A program made the position numbers and the translations under genes. This document shows positions 7,760-15,465 of a stretch of DNA of 39,539 nucleotides, piece by piece (the stretch's first letter is position 1; each line of letters begins with the position of its first letter). Below the pieces are notes generated by a model, which was not told where the DNA came from, made no database searches, and worked only from the letters and a program-made list of their open reading frames with translations. Source of the stretch: Clostridiales bacterium (GTDB lineage Bacteria > Bacillota > Clostridia > Saccharofermentanales > Saccharofermentanaceae); NCBI GenBank assembly GCA_017519205.1, contig JAFWSW010000230.1, forward strand, positions 1-39,539. Reading direction: 5' to 3'.

Positions 7760-9051
7760 TTCAGCGTATCCGTAACTTCAGCAGGCTTTTTCGATTGCTC
7801 CTTTGGGAGTTTCTTCCGGAAAAGCACCTTTTTGATGCCCTTTGTCAGATAATACTCCAGAACACCGAGAAGTATCGTCAGAGCGAACACAGACAGCGCA
7901 TAAATCAGCAGGTTATACTTTTTTACTTTGAACGGGAAATACTTCTTTTCCATCATCCATCGCATCATCTCAAGAGCCATCAGATTCATGAGATATGTAT
8001 CCAGTGAAAACTTTCCGAAGAAACGGGTCACCGGATTCTCAGCATGATACTTCATCATGAAGACAATGATCAGAAGGCCAAGAAGTGCGAATACCGGAAG
8101 CTGGCAGAAATATGTACGCATCTTGTCCCAGATCCCCGGGCCCTTCCCGCTATATTCCGTCCAGTAGCCAAAGGCTGCCTGTCCGTAATTGGAAAGAAGG
8201 TATGCAAGATATGTCAGCAAAAGCAGAATATGGAACTTCAGTGCATACAGGCGCTTGAAACAGGAGACGATCTGCGTCTCATACTCCGCAAACAAAAGAC
8301 CTGTCAGGAATGCGATCGCGGAATTGATCCACCATTCCCCATTAAACCAGAGCACCTTCTGCTCGCACCACCAGGGCATCTTCGCACCGGACAGCCACCA
8401 GTTTTTCGAGCCGTGCCACCATGCGAAATGGCCATTATAGCAGAAAGCGATACCCATTCCGATAATGACGATTCCGATGATAAACATGCTGATATGATGA
8501 TTCTTGATGAACCGGAAGGTAAGGAAAAACGTTAGATAAAGGATTGCCAGAACGACCGGGAACCACGCATACGGGTTCATCATGGTGAATCCGGTAAAAT
8601 TCCATATCCATCTTGCAGCCGGCCACTTAACTCCGGCAACAAAGAAATAATACACGGCATACAGGATCACATTCACATAGAAAGGAACCAGGATCGCCTT
8701 TACAATACGGTTTTTCACAAATCCTTTGAGGTAGTTCTCTTTTGTATTCAGACTCTTGAGAAGGCCGAATCCGGAACAGAAAAAGAAAATGGCAACAAAG
8801 AACGCTCCCGCATTCACAAACGGGCTCAATACTTTTGCTTTCTGAAAAGCATCTTCCTGAGAAATATGATGCAGAATAACGCCGATTGCCGCGAAACCGC
8901 GAAGCGACTTCATCGTATCAAGCGAACTGTAATCATCATGGAAATCTTTTTTCCCGAGTTTACTGGAACTGCCCCAGAAAAGCAGCATGAAGAAAAAATA
9001 ATAGGTAGCGATACGAATGATCGCCCATATATTGAAGTAATCTTTTAGCAT
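7756..9051 (-). CDS. Acyltransferase 3 family membrane protein
   Basis: A 431-residue multi-pass protein of the acyltransferase 3 family (OafA/NodX type), which transfers acetyl or other acyl groups to sugars, cell-wall or surface polymers at the membrane. Diagnostic features are LRGFAAIGVILHHISQ near residue 50, with the conserved catalytic-type His, an FFCSGFGLL motif near residue 90, and a KNRIVKAILVPFYV motif. About ten transmembrane helices follow. One extra helix precedes the core, and the C-terminus is basic and cytoplasmic. Neighbours do not reveal the substrate, but three surface lipoproteins nearby fit a cell-envelope role. The start ATG has GAGGG about 4 nt upstream. It is transcribed alone. 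Confidence 0.92.
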   Translation of the reverse strand: MLKDYFNIWAIIRIATYYFFFMLLFWGSSSKLGKKDFHDDYSSLDTMKSLRGFAAIGVILHHISQEDAFQKAKVLSPFVNAGAFFVAIFFFCSGFGLLKSLNTKENYLKGFVKNRIVKAILVPFYVNVILYAVYYFFVAGVKWPAARWIWNFTGFTMMNPYAWFPVVLAILYLTFFLTFRFIKNHHISMFIIGIVIIGMGIAFCYNGHFAWWHGSKNWWLSGAKMPWWCEQKVLWFNGEWWINSAIAFLTGLLFAEYETQIVSCFKRLYALKFHILLLLTYLAYLLSNYGQAAFGYWTEYSGKGPGIWDKMRTYFCQLPVFALLGLLIIVFMMKYHAENPVTRFFGKFSLDTYLMNLMALEMMRWMMEKKYFPFKVKKYNLLIYALSVFALTILLGVLEYYLTKGIKKVLFRKKLPKEQSKKPAEVTDTLN

Positions 9052-9114
9052 AATACCCTCTTCTCCGAATAAATCTTCTGTATTTTCTCATATATTATTC
9101 CTCTTGAAAATACA

Positions 9115-9148
9115 AAAAGCCAATGAGATAGAGTTTCTCGGGTCTTTT
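9115..9148. other. Terminator-like hairpin in a divergent intergenic region
   Basis: AAAAG-CC...GAG pairs with CTC...GG-CTTTT with internal bulges. A T-run follows on the minus strand (TTTTTGTATTTT) and a weaker one on the plus strand. It lies in the presumed 5' leader of the acyltransferase gene, about 65 nt before its start. The rest of the 217-nt gap (9052-9268) is AT-rich with no gene. Confidence 0.45.
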
Positions 9149-9185
9149 AGTTTTGTTTTCGATTCAAAAACAGAAAATTCATATT

Positions 9186-9214
9186 TTCATAAAACAACCG
9201 AACCAGATGTTCAA
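9186..9214 (-). promoter_or_regulatory. Candidate promoter of the acyltransferase gene
   Basis: On the minus strand TTGAAC (9209-9214) and TATGAA (9186-9191) are 17 nt apart. Each matches 4 of 6 consensus bases. Transcription from here would place the 9115-9148 hairpin in the leader. Confidence 0.35.
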
Positions 9215-9268
9215 TAAAATAAAACTATAGACAGTAGAGTTCCACCTATAAGCAAGGGAGGATTGACA

Positions 9269-10426
9269 ATGAAGAGAAAAACAGCACTTATTATTTGCTG
9301 CGCTATGATACTTAATCTTTTCTGCGCATGCAGTTCCAAGACAGAAACTACCAAGAAAACGAAGAAAACCAAGGCAAAAACTACGACGGAAGCTACTGAA
9401 GTTCTGGAGCCTACTGAGGAAACAGAGCCATCATACACAGAAGAGCCGACAACCACCACCACGGAAGAACCCACAACTACTACAACAGCGCAGGAGATCA
9501 ATATCGAACCTGCGGATACCACGATCATCAACTGGGTCGAAAAAAAAGATTCATATGGATATACTACTGTAAAAGTTCCGGATACCTGGCAGGTTGACTT
9601 CATTCTTAATGATCTGATCGGATATGGATTGATGGCCTATGACACAACGTGTCCGGATAGAATATTCTTCTTCAAGCTTCTTGCATCACCATTCTTGAAA
9701 TCCAAGGCCGCACATGACTTCTGGTCTAAAAACGCTTACGGCAACTATATGGGCGGGACAAACGATTTTGTTAACAACCCGTATCTGTCCAACCCGACAA
9801 CAGAAGGATTCTTCACAGAATGTGCGCCGGCATGCTTGAATATGCCTAACTTCTCGAAAATCAGCGTACTTGAAGAAAACAACGTCTTGTTTGGGGATCT
9901 GCTCGAGGGCACATGTACCTCTCCGAACGGCAATACGATTACCGGCGTCTTTGGAGGATCCGTATGGAACACCGTCGATTATCCGATGAACGGTATCGAC
10001 TGCGGATGGTACAGTGTTTCCAATGTACTCGTAATGGCAGCTCCTGAAGAAGACTATACGAACTGGATACCGGTTATGACGGAGATATTCAACTCCATCA
10101 CTTTCAGCGAAGAATTCATGCAGGATCGAAACCGTGAATGGGCACAAATCATCGGAACATCCCAGTACCTCGGCAAAATCGCTGATCAGATGGGTGACAT
10201 GATTATGGATACCTGGAACAGGACCTCTGAAACCTACGACATCCTCTCTCAGATGCGAAGCGATGCCACACTCGGCAGAGAACGTGTCGTGGATACGGAT
10301 ACCGGAGACATCTATTATGCACCAAACGGTTTCTCCGAACAGTACACAGGCAACCGTTACGAGCCGCTTCCGGAAAATGACCCGAGATACAGGCAGCCGG
10401 TTACCGGTACGATTAACATCGTCTAA
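9269..10426 (+). CDS. Putative lipoprotein with EEPTTTTT linker
   Basis: A 385-residue product. The signal peptide ends in LFCAC, a lipobox, so it should be anchored outside the membrane. Lys/Thr-rich then Glu/Thr-rich sequence (two EEPTTTTT units) forms a spacer to about residue 85. The folded part begins NWVEKKDSYGYTTVKVPDTW, has a globular alpha/beta core of about 200 residues, and ends with a DTDTGDIYYAPNGFSEQY motif seen at the C-terminus of other clostridial secreted proteins. No enzymatic family is recognised. The start ATG at 9269 follows AAGGGAGG by 7 nt, so the TTG at 9263 is rejected. It probably has its own promoter and ends at the hairpin at 10478. Confidence 0.87.
   Translation: MKRKTALIICCAMILNLFCACSSKTETTKKTKKTKAKTTTEATEVLEPTEETEPSYTEEPTTTTTEEPTTTTTAQEINIEPADTTIINWVEKKDSYGYTTVKVPDTWQVDFILNDLIGYGLMAYDTTCPDRIFFFKLLASPFLKSKAAHDFWSKNAYGNYMGGTNDFVNNPYLSNPTTEGFFTECAPACLNMPNFSKISVLEENNVLFGDLLEGTCTSPNGNTITGVFGGSVWNTVDYPMNGIDCGWYSVSNVLVMAAPEEDYTNWIPVMTEIFNSITFSEEFMQDRNREWAQIIGTSQYLGKIADQMGDMIMDTWNRTSETYDILSQMRSDATLGRERVVDTDTGDIYYAPNGFSEQYTGNRYEPLPENDPRYRQPVTGTINIV
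9440..9487 (+). repeat. Two EEPTTTTT linker units
   Basis: Two 24-bp in-frame units encode Glu-Glu-Pro-Thr5, the same linker as at 463-561. The synonymous codons differ. Confidence 0.8.
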
Positions 10427-10477
10427 GTGAAATCATACAAGAAAAGATCTCTTTCCTACTTGTAGTTTCTATATAGA

Positions 10478-10510
10478 AAGGGGCTGTCTTCTTTATCAAG
10501 ACAGCCCCTT
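10478..10510. terminator. Terminator between convergent genes
   Basis: The perfect 13-bp arms AAGGGGCTGTCTT and AAGACAGCCCCTT enclose a 7-nt loop. The flanking pyrimidine tracts (CTCTTT on plus, TCTATAT on minus) are only moderate. It sits between the lipoprotein gene (+) and trkH (-) and probably ends both. Confidence 0.85.
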
Positions 10511-10530
10511 CTCTTTATCTTCAAGTTATA

Positions 10531-11982
10531 TCAACCAAGATGGATCTTCGCTTCCGGATAAACACTCTTCACTTTTTTGGTTTCCTTCAAAATCAATCCT
10601 GTTGCAAATGTCAGAGGTCCGACACGGCCAAGGAACATAACGGGTATGATCGCCATCTGACCAAGCGTCGAGAACTGTGGAGTAGCCGCCGAAGACAGAC
10701 CAACAGTACCAAAGGCCGAAGCTGATTCAAATAAAAGATCCAGGAAAGTAAACCTGCCACTGGCTATAAGATCCCGTTCGGTCACCGACAGCACACAGGT
10801 AAGGATGATCATTAAAAGGAACCCGAGTGAAAAGATCGTCAGAGCTCTCTGAACCGTAGATCTTGACACACGATGGTTATGAATAACCACTTCCGATTTA
10901 CCGGTAATATCGCACTTCACTGCACTGAACAGGAGCGCGATCGCCTGCACTTTGATACCACCACCGGTTGATCCCGCGCCGGCTCCGATAAACATCAGGA
11001 TAACACAAAGAACCTTCGTGCAATCTCTCATCGCAAGAAGATCGATCGAATTCATACCGGCTGTGCGAAGCGACATTGACTGGAAGATCGAAGCATTGAG
11101 CTTCTCACCCATCGAAAGGTTTCCGATCGTCAGGCCGCCATCATTGGTAGCTTCCATAGCGAAAATAAGGATCGCACCAAAAACAAGAAGTCCGACAGTC
11201 ATAATAAAAGCCAAACGAGTATGGAATTTCATATGGATGTTTGTACGCTCTTTCTTATCATGTTTGATATACGTACGGATCTTTCTTCTGCAATAATCGA
11301 TCAGATCCTTCCAGACGTGGAAACCCAGACCACCTGAGAAAATCAGGAAGGTGGCAGTCATCATAACAACAGTATTGCCGTTATATGCCACAAAACTGGA
11401 ATAAGGACCGGAGGCCGTATCACCCATGAGATCGAATCCGGCATTACAGAATGAAGAAACCGATGTGAAAAGAGCTTTGAAAAGTCCGTCTCCATATCCG
11501 AAATTCGGGACGAACTGTGTTGCAAACAAGACAAATCCGATAAACTCGAAGGTAAAAGTCATCAGAACGATGGTCTTCAGAAGGCCTCTTAACTCAGCAA
11601 AAGAGAAACTGCCGCTGTTTTCCTGCGCGAGAACTCTCGTACGTACTGAAACCTTATTACGGAAAACACTTACAGCAAACGAATAGATAGTTACGAGACC
11701 AAGACCTCCGACCTGGATCAATAGGAGAAGGATCACGCGGCCGAGAGTATTAAATGTCGTCGCCGTATCACGTACGATCAATCCGGTCACACAAGTCGCG
11801 GAAACTGTCGTAAAAAGAGAATCTTTAAAGCCGATGCTTTCGCCGGAATTGGTAACAAAAGGCATCATCAGAAGGATCGTTCCGACAACCATGATAAACA
11901 GGAAACTGGCAACGATCACTCGTGCCGGACGATCCAGCATCCATTCAGTAATTCTTTTCGTTTTGCTTCTACGAACAAGCAT
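10531..11982 (-). CDS. trkH: Potassium uptake channel subunit, TrkH/KtrB family
   Basis: The 483-residue integral membrane subunit of a Trk/Ktr potassium transporter. Four membrane-pore-membrane repeats carry the selectivity-filter segments: SATCVTGL, SSFCNAGFD, LRTAGMN and SAFGTVGLS. The N-terminus begins with a basic cytoplasmic stretch, as in KtrB. It works with the Rossmann-fold regulatory proteins encoded directly upstream. The start codon abuts the stop of the upstream trkA-like gene (TAA|ATG), so translation is coupled. Whether it is sodium-dependent (KtrB-like) or proton-coupled (TrkH-like) cannot be told from sequence. It is the last gene of the infC operon. Confidence 0.95.
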   Translation of the reverse strand: MLVRRSKTKRITEWMLDRPARVIVASFLFIMVVGTILLMMPFVTNSGESIGFKDSLFTTVSATCVTGLIVRDTATTFNTLGRVILLLLIQVGGLGLVTIYSFAVSVFRNKVSVRTRVLAQENSGSFSFAELRGLLKTIVLMTFTFEFIGFVLFATQFVPNFGYGDGLFKALFTSVSSFCNAGFDLMGDTASGPYSSFVAYNGNTVVMMTATFLIFSGGLGFHVWKDLIDYCRRKIRTYIKHDKKERTNIHMKFHTRLAFIMTVGLLVFGAILIFAMEATNDGGLTIGNLSMGEKLNASIFQSMSLRTAGMNSIDLLAMRDCTKVLCVILMFIGAGAGSTGGGIKVQAIALLFSAVKCDITGKSEVVIHNHRVSRSTVQRALTIFSLGFLLMIILTCVLSVTERDLIASGRFTFLDLLFESASAFGTVGLSSAATPQFSTLGQMAIIPVMFLGRVGPLTFATGLILKETKKVKSVYPEAKIHLG

Positions 11983-12636
11983 TTACTGTACCATCGCTTT
12001 CCAGATCGCTTCAATATCCTTCTTCCTGCAGACCATCATGATCTGATCTCCGGCATGCATAACCGTATCACCTACAGGGGTGATTGTACCGCCATCCGCT
12101 CCGGCCATGACAACCACACGTGAGCCATGAATAAATTTGTACTGGATCATGGATTTTTCACAAGCATCCGAATTGGCAGAAAGTACGAACTCAATCAGAA
12201 CATGATCCGAGTTCTTGATCCGATGAACTATACGAAGTCCCTCAAAATCGATTTCCTGCTCGATCATACTTGCCAGGATCTGCGTTCCTGAGTAAGCACG
12301 GTCGACACCAAAATGCTCCATGATCGATCTGTTTTTCGGGTTATTAACTCGAGCAAATGCCTTAGAAACACCTAAGTGATTCTTCGCGATCTGACATGCG
12401 ATCATATTGGTTTCATCCTGATTTGTCAGGGCAACGATCATGTGCGCACCTTTACACGCTTCACTTAAGACCGGATAAGATGATCCATCACCGTTGATTA
12501 CTTCCGAAACTGATTCATCTGCGAACTTCATGGCAGCTTCGGGATCTTTATCGATAATTACAATTTCTACCGAGGTTTCGAGTTCTCGGATCAGATAATA
12601 AGCGAGTTTTCCGGCTCCAACAATAACGATCTTCAT
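11983..12636 (-). CDS. trkA: TrkA/KtrA-type regulatory subunit (second copy)
   Basis: A 217-residue cytoplasmic RCK protein that gates the TrkH channel in response to nucleotides. An N-terminal Rossmann domain starts MKIVIVGAGKLAYYL, with a GxGxxA nucleotide motif. The acidic end of beta 2 (IIDKDP) favours NAD/ATP-type ligands, followed by INGDGSS and ALTNQDETNM. The C-terminal half is an RCK-C domain ending in GDQIMMVCRKKD. This is the better-conserved of the two adjacent RCK genes. It lies 15 nt after the first copy and abuts trkH. Confidence 0.93.
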   Translation of the reverse strand: MKIVIVGAGKLAYYLIRELETSVEIVIIDKDPEAAMKFADESVSEVINGDGSSYPVLSEACKGAHMIVALTNQDETNMIACQIAKNHLGVSKAFARVNNPKNRSIMEHFGVDRAYSGTQILASMIEQEIDFEGLRIVHRIKNSDHVLIEFVLSANSDACEKSMIQYKFIHGSRVVVMAGADGGTITPVGDTVMHAGDQIMMVCRKKDIEAIWKAMVQ

Positions 12637-12651
12637 ATACTATTTCGTGAT

Positions 12652-13281
12652 TCAGACCTTTCTCTCGGCCAGAACCAGCTTATCTCCCTTCTCCAGTTTC
12701 ATATTCGGAAGAGTCGTGAAGAACTCATCGTGTCGGACAATACCGAAAATATGGCGTCCTTCAGTATCTTCAATATCCCTAACTTTTGCTCCGGCAAAAC
12801 TGTCATTCATTTCCAGAACAGTAAATGCAATACTGTTTCCGAAAACATTTGCCATACACTGGCCATTGAAGTCTTCCTTTTTCAACTTTCCATCAATTGC
12901 TCGAATAAAAGCATCTGCCGTCAACACAGTAGATGAGATGGAAAGGAATCCTGCATCATCGAACAGATGATAGTCATTGGATGCAAAGACACGGGTATAT
13001 ACATTCTTTACATGGAAAATATCTCTTGCGATCTGAGAGGCCATAATATTCTGGTTCTCACTGTCACTCATGGCACAGACAATATCCATGGATCCGATAT
13101 CGGCCTCCGTCAGGATATCAATATCAATAATAATTCCGTCGATCGTCAGTATGCCGAGTTTGAACTGCTGTTCGATCGCCTGAGCTTTCGGATCGACTAA
13201 TACACAGGTATGTCCCTTCTCGATCAATCTTTTCATAAGGAAAACACTCGAGCGCGAAGCACCAAGGATCATGATCTGCAT
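12652..13281 (-). CDS. TrkA/KtrA-like subunit with degenerate Rossmann motif (first copy)
   Basis: A 209-residue RCK-type protein, diverged from its neighbour. The first strand reads MQIMILGASRSSVFLMKRL, so the glycine-rich loop is GxSxxS rather than GxGxxG. The second strand ends VLVDPK, with Asp kept. TIDGIIIDIDIL and MSDSENQNIMASQIA match the RCK layout, and the C-terminal RCK-C half ends GDKLVLAERKV. The start ATG at 13281 follows GGGAGG by 8 nt. A longer upstream reading would run into the trmH gene without a site. Probably a heteromeric partner in a two-RCK potassium transporter, perhaps with altered nucleotide binding. Confidence 0.88.
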   Translation of the reverse strand: MQIMILGASRSSVFLMKRLIEKGHTCVLVDPKAQAIEQQFKLGILTIDGIIIDIDILTEADIGSMDIVCAMSDSENQNIMASQIARDIFHVKNVYTRVFASNDYHLFDDAGFLSISSTVLTADAFIRAIDGKLKKEDFNGQCMANVFGNSIAFTVLEMNDSFAGAKVRDIEDTEGRHIFGIVRHDEFFTTLPNMKLEKGDKLVLAERKV

Positions 13282-13300
13282 GGAAACAGCCTCCCTATCG

Positions 13301-14104
13301 TTATTGATCAGGCGAAATCGCCAGAATATAGCCGAGAATCGATGCTGCGGAAGCCGCATTCAGCGATTCCGCTCTTCCCGGCATCGGTATCTTAATCAGT
13401 ATATCACAACTGTCAGATGTGGATTCAAGTAATCCGTTTGCTTCATTTCCGATCCATAATGCCGCGCTCTTCGGAAGAGTTCTCGTACGAAGATCATCAC
13501 CTTTAAGATGTGCTCCGATCGACTGTACATTATGAGACTTGAGAGATTTAATGATCTCAGTACTACTCGGAAAGGAAATCAACGGAATATGAAAGCAGGA
13601 ACCCATTGAAGCACGGAGAACCTTTTCATTATACGGATCAACAGAATCCTCAGTGAAAAGCACTGCCGTATAATCAAATGCATCCGCCATACGGATGATC
13701 GTCCCCATATTTCCGGGATCCTGAAGATGTTCAAGCACGATATAACGGCTCTTCCCTTCCTCAAACGGGAAATCGCCTTTCAGATCCGGTGCTTTTACCA
13801 CCAGAGCCATTCCCTGCGGATTCATCGTGGAAGAAATCTTCGAGAAAAGGGCATCCGACAGTACGATCACATCAACATTACTGATCTGAGGATATTGTTT
13901 TTTCCAGGAATCAGCGACCTGTTCCTGTCCTTTCCTTATCAGGATCACTTCAGGGATCAGACCGGACAGTATCGCATCCTCACATAAGCGCAAACCCTCG
14001 ATAAAGACCTTTCCCTGTGTCCGCGCGACCTTACGGTCGTGCAGGGCAACAAGTGATCGGAATCGAGGGTTTTCTTTGCTTTTTATCTCGAAATAGCGTT
14101 CCAC
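13301..14104 (-). CDS. TrmH/SpoU-family RNA 2'-O-methyltransferase
   Basis: A 267-residue SPOUT methyltransferase using S-adenosylmethionine on rRNA or tRNA ribose. The N-terminal substrate-binding domain (IKSKENPRFRSLVAL, then GKVFIEGLRLCEDA) is followed by the knot domain. The SpoU motifs are LEHLQDPGNMGTIIR, LWIGNEANGL and IPMPGRAESLNAASAAS. It is close to the YsgA/RlmB-like branch often found after rplT in clostridia. The start is GTG, preceded directly by an in-frame TAA and with no clear ribosome binding site. It lies 8 nt after rplT, so translational coupling is likely. The exact RNA target cannot be told. Confidence 0.93.
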   Translation of the reverse strand: MERYFEIKSKENPRFRSLVALHDRKVARTQGKVFIEGLRLCEDAILSGLIPEVILIRKGQEQVADSWKKQYPQISNVDVIVLSDALFSKISSTMNPQGMALVVKAPDLKGDFPFEEGKSRYIVLEHLQDPGNMGTIIRMADAFDYTAVLFTEDSVDPYNEKVLRASMGSCFHIPLISFPSSTEIIKSLKSHNVQSIGAHLKGDDLRTRTLPKSAALWIGNEANGLLESTSDSCDILIKIPMPGRAESLNAASAASILGYILAISPDQ

Positions 14105-14112
14105 TTAGGAAA

Positions 14113-14466
14113 TCAAAGTGCGCTCTTAGCCTGCTCGCAGAGTGCTGCAAATCCCTTAGGATCTGTGATTGCGATATCAGACAGTACCTTACGGTCGAGA
14201 GCGATGTTAGCCTTCTTCAGACCATTCATGAAACGGCTGTAGGAAAGACCATTCATGCGGCAAGCAGCATTGATGCGCTGGATCCACAGTTTTCTGAAAT
14301 CTCTCTTCTTATTTCTTCTGTCACGATAAGCATAGTTACCGGACTTCATTACCTGCTGGTTAGCAACCTTGAACAGCTTGCTCTTGTGGCCGAAATAACC
14401 CTTAGCCTGCTTCAAAATCTTATGATGACGCGCTCTTGTACGCATACCTCTTTTTACTCTGGACAT
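14113..14466 (-). CDS. rplT: 50S ribosomal protein L20
   Basis: A 117-residue early-assembly large-subunit protein of standard length. The very basic N-terminus is [19 protein letters not shown], followed by [40 protein letters not shown] and the closing ADIAITDP-like region. GGGAGG lies 8-9 nt before the ATG. In Bacillus subtilis L20 binds the infC leader and represses this operon by attenuation. The leader upstream here has the matching layout. Confidence 0.98.
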   Translation of the reverse strand: MSRVKRGMRTRARHHKILKQAKGYFGHKSKLFKVANQQVMKSGNYAYRDRRNKKRDFRKLWIQRINAACRMNGLSYSRFMNGLKKANIALDRKVLSDIAITDPKGFAALCEQAKSAL

Positions 14467-14522
14467 GGTATTAATCCTCCCTTAAAACAATCAATCTTCT
14501 TTCAAATCCATCACGGTGCCGA

Positions 14523-14720
14523 TTATTTATACGGAACCATTGTCTTGATGATCTTCGCATTCGGAGCGGAGCAAACTGCTGTGTGACGAAGATGTCTCAT
14601 TCTCTTGCTCGGTCTCTTGCTCAGAATGTGGCGACGGAAAGCCTGGGAGTACAACACCTTACCGGTACCCGTTACCTTAAATCTCTTCTTAGATGAACTG
14701 TGTGTTTTCTGCTTAGGCAT
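14523..14720 (-). CDS. rpmI: 50S ribosomal protein L35
   Basis: A 65-residue basic protein of standard length with the family start [20 protein letters not shown] and the [17 protein letters not shown] core. AAGGAGG lies 10 nt before the ATG. It stands between infC and rplT, the usual order, with a 56-nt gap to rplT. Confidence 0.98.
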   Translation of the reverse strand: MPKQKTHSSSKKRFKVTGTGKVLYSQAFRRHILSKRPSKRMRHLRHTAVCSAPNAKIIKTMVPYK

Positions 14721-14745
14721 GTTTCTATTTCCTCCTTAATCACAA

Positions 14746-15267
14746 TCAGTTTTTCTTCGGTGCCAGGAACATAACCATATTCCTGCCCTCTATCTTCGCC
14801 GGCTTATCGATCTGGCCGACTTCTTCGCAAAGCGAAGCGAACTTTTCCATTACAGCGTATCCCTGGTTCTGATAAGCCATCTCACGTCCACGGAACTTTA
14901 CGATGACCTTCACTCGGTTTCCATCCTTAAGGAAACGGCAGGCATTCTTTGTCTTGACATTCAGATCGTGATCTTCTGTTGTCAGCTTCATGCCGACTTC
15001 CTTTGTCTCGATCACTTTCTGGTTCTTACGGGCTTCCTTCTCACGCTTGGACTGCTCAAAAAGATACTTTCCGTAATCCATTACTTTGCAGACCGGGTTG
15101 TCAGGGTTATTAGCGATCAGTACAAGATCAAGTCCTGCAAGATCAGCGGCCTTTCTAGCCTGCTCGATCGGAACGATACCGACCATTGTACCATCTGCAT
15201 CAATCAGTCGCACCTTCTCAAAACGAATTTCTTCGTTGATAGGCTGCCCATTATTCTGTCTGGCGAT
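14746..15267 (-). CDS. infC: Translation initiation factor IF-3, predicted AUC start
   Basis: A 173-residue factor that binds the 30S subunit, checks the initiator tRNA-start codon pairing and prevents premature 70S formation. The N-domain begins INEEIRFEKVRLIDADG, then a linker (CKVMDYGKYLFEQSKREKE), then the C-domain with VIVKFRGREMAYQNQG. No ATG, GTG or TTG is well placed. AAGGAGG at 15277-15283 rules out the in-frame GTG at 15288, which lies on its 5' side. The only plausible initiator after it is ATC at 15267, 9 nt downstream. Rare AUU/AUC/AUA starts are characteristic of infC and make IF-3 limit its own synthesis. Confidence 0.93.
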   Translation of the reverse strand: MARQNNGQPINEEIRFEKVRLIDADGTMVGIVPIEQARKAADLAGLDLVLIANNPDNPVCKVMDYGKYLFEQSKREKEARKNQKVIETKEVGMKLTTEDHDLNVKTKNACRFLKDGNRVKVIVKFRGREMAYQNQGYAVMEKFASLCEEVGQIDKPAKIEGRNMVMFLAPKKN

Positions 15268-15274
15268 AAGAACC

Positions 15275-15412
15275 CACCTCCTTAACACAAAAACGGAGCG
15301 AAACTTTCCCGCTTCACTCCGTCAAAACTTACTTGAAATAAGCCACTTTAGTGAACCTCTTCATCGGAACTTGAGGTGAGAAGCGGAAACTCCTACTTGC
15401 TGTAACTTCAAC
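15275..15412 (-). promoter_or_regulatory. infC-rpmI-rplT leader, probable L20 leader
   Basis: The untranslated leader of about 140 nt runs from the promoter to the infC start. Leader bases TTTCCGCTTC (15380-15389) are complementary to GAAGCGGGAAA (15305-15315) with one bulge. That segment contains the loop and part of the 5' arm of the attenuator at 15288-15322, so the two structures exclude each other. Position and layout match the L20-responsive leader of Firmicutes. L20 binding itself is inferred. Confidence 0.75.
15288..15322 (-). terminator. Attenuator hairpin in the infC leader
   Basis: On the minus strand ACGGAGTGAA pairs with TTTCGCTCCGT (10 bp, one G-T pair), followed by a T-run, just 5' of the infC ribosome binding site. 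Part of its 5' arm and loop can pair instead with an upstream leader segment. Confidence 0.88.
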
Positions 15413-15441
15413 ATGATAACTGTTATATATAGGCTTGTCAA
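15413..15441 (-). promoter_or_regulatory. Promoter of the infC operon
   Basis: On the minus strand TTGACA (15436-15441, perfect) is 17 nt from TATCAT (15413-15418, 5 of 6). This is the clearest housekeeping promoter in the window. It should drive infC-rpmI-rplT and, in the absence of other signals, trmH and the trk genes. Confidence 0.92.
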
Positions 15442-15465
15442 GCAATAATTCAGTATTTTTTCATA

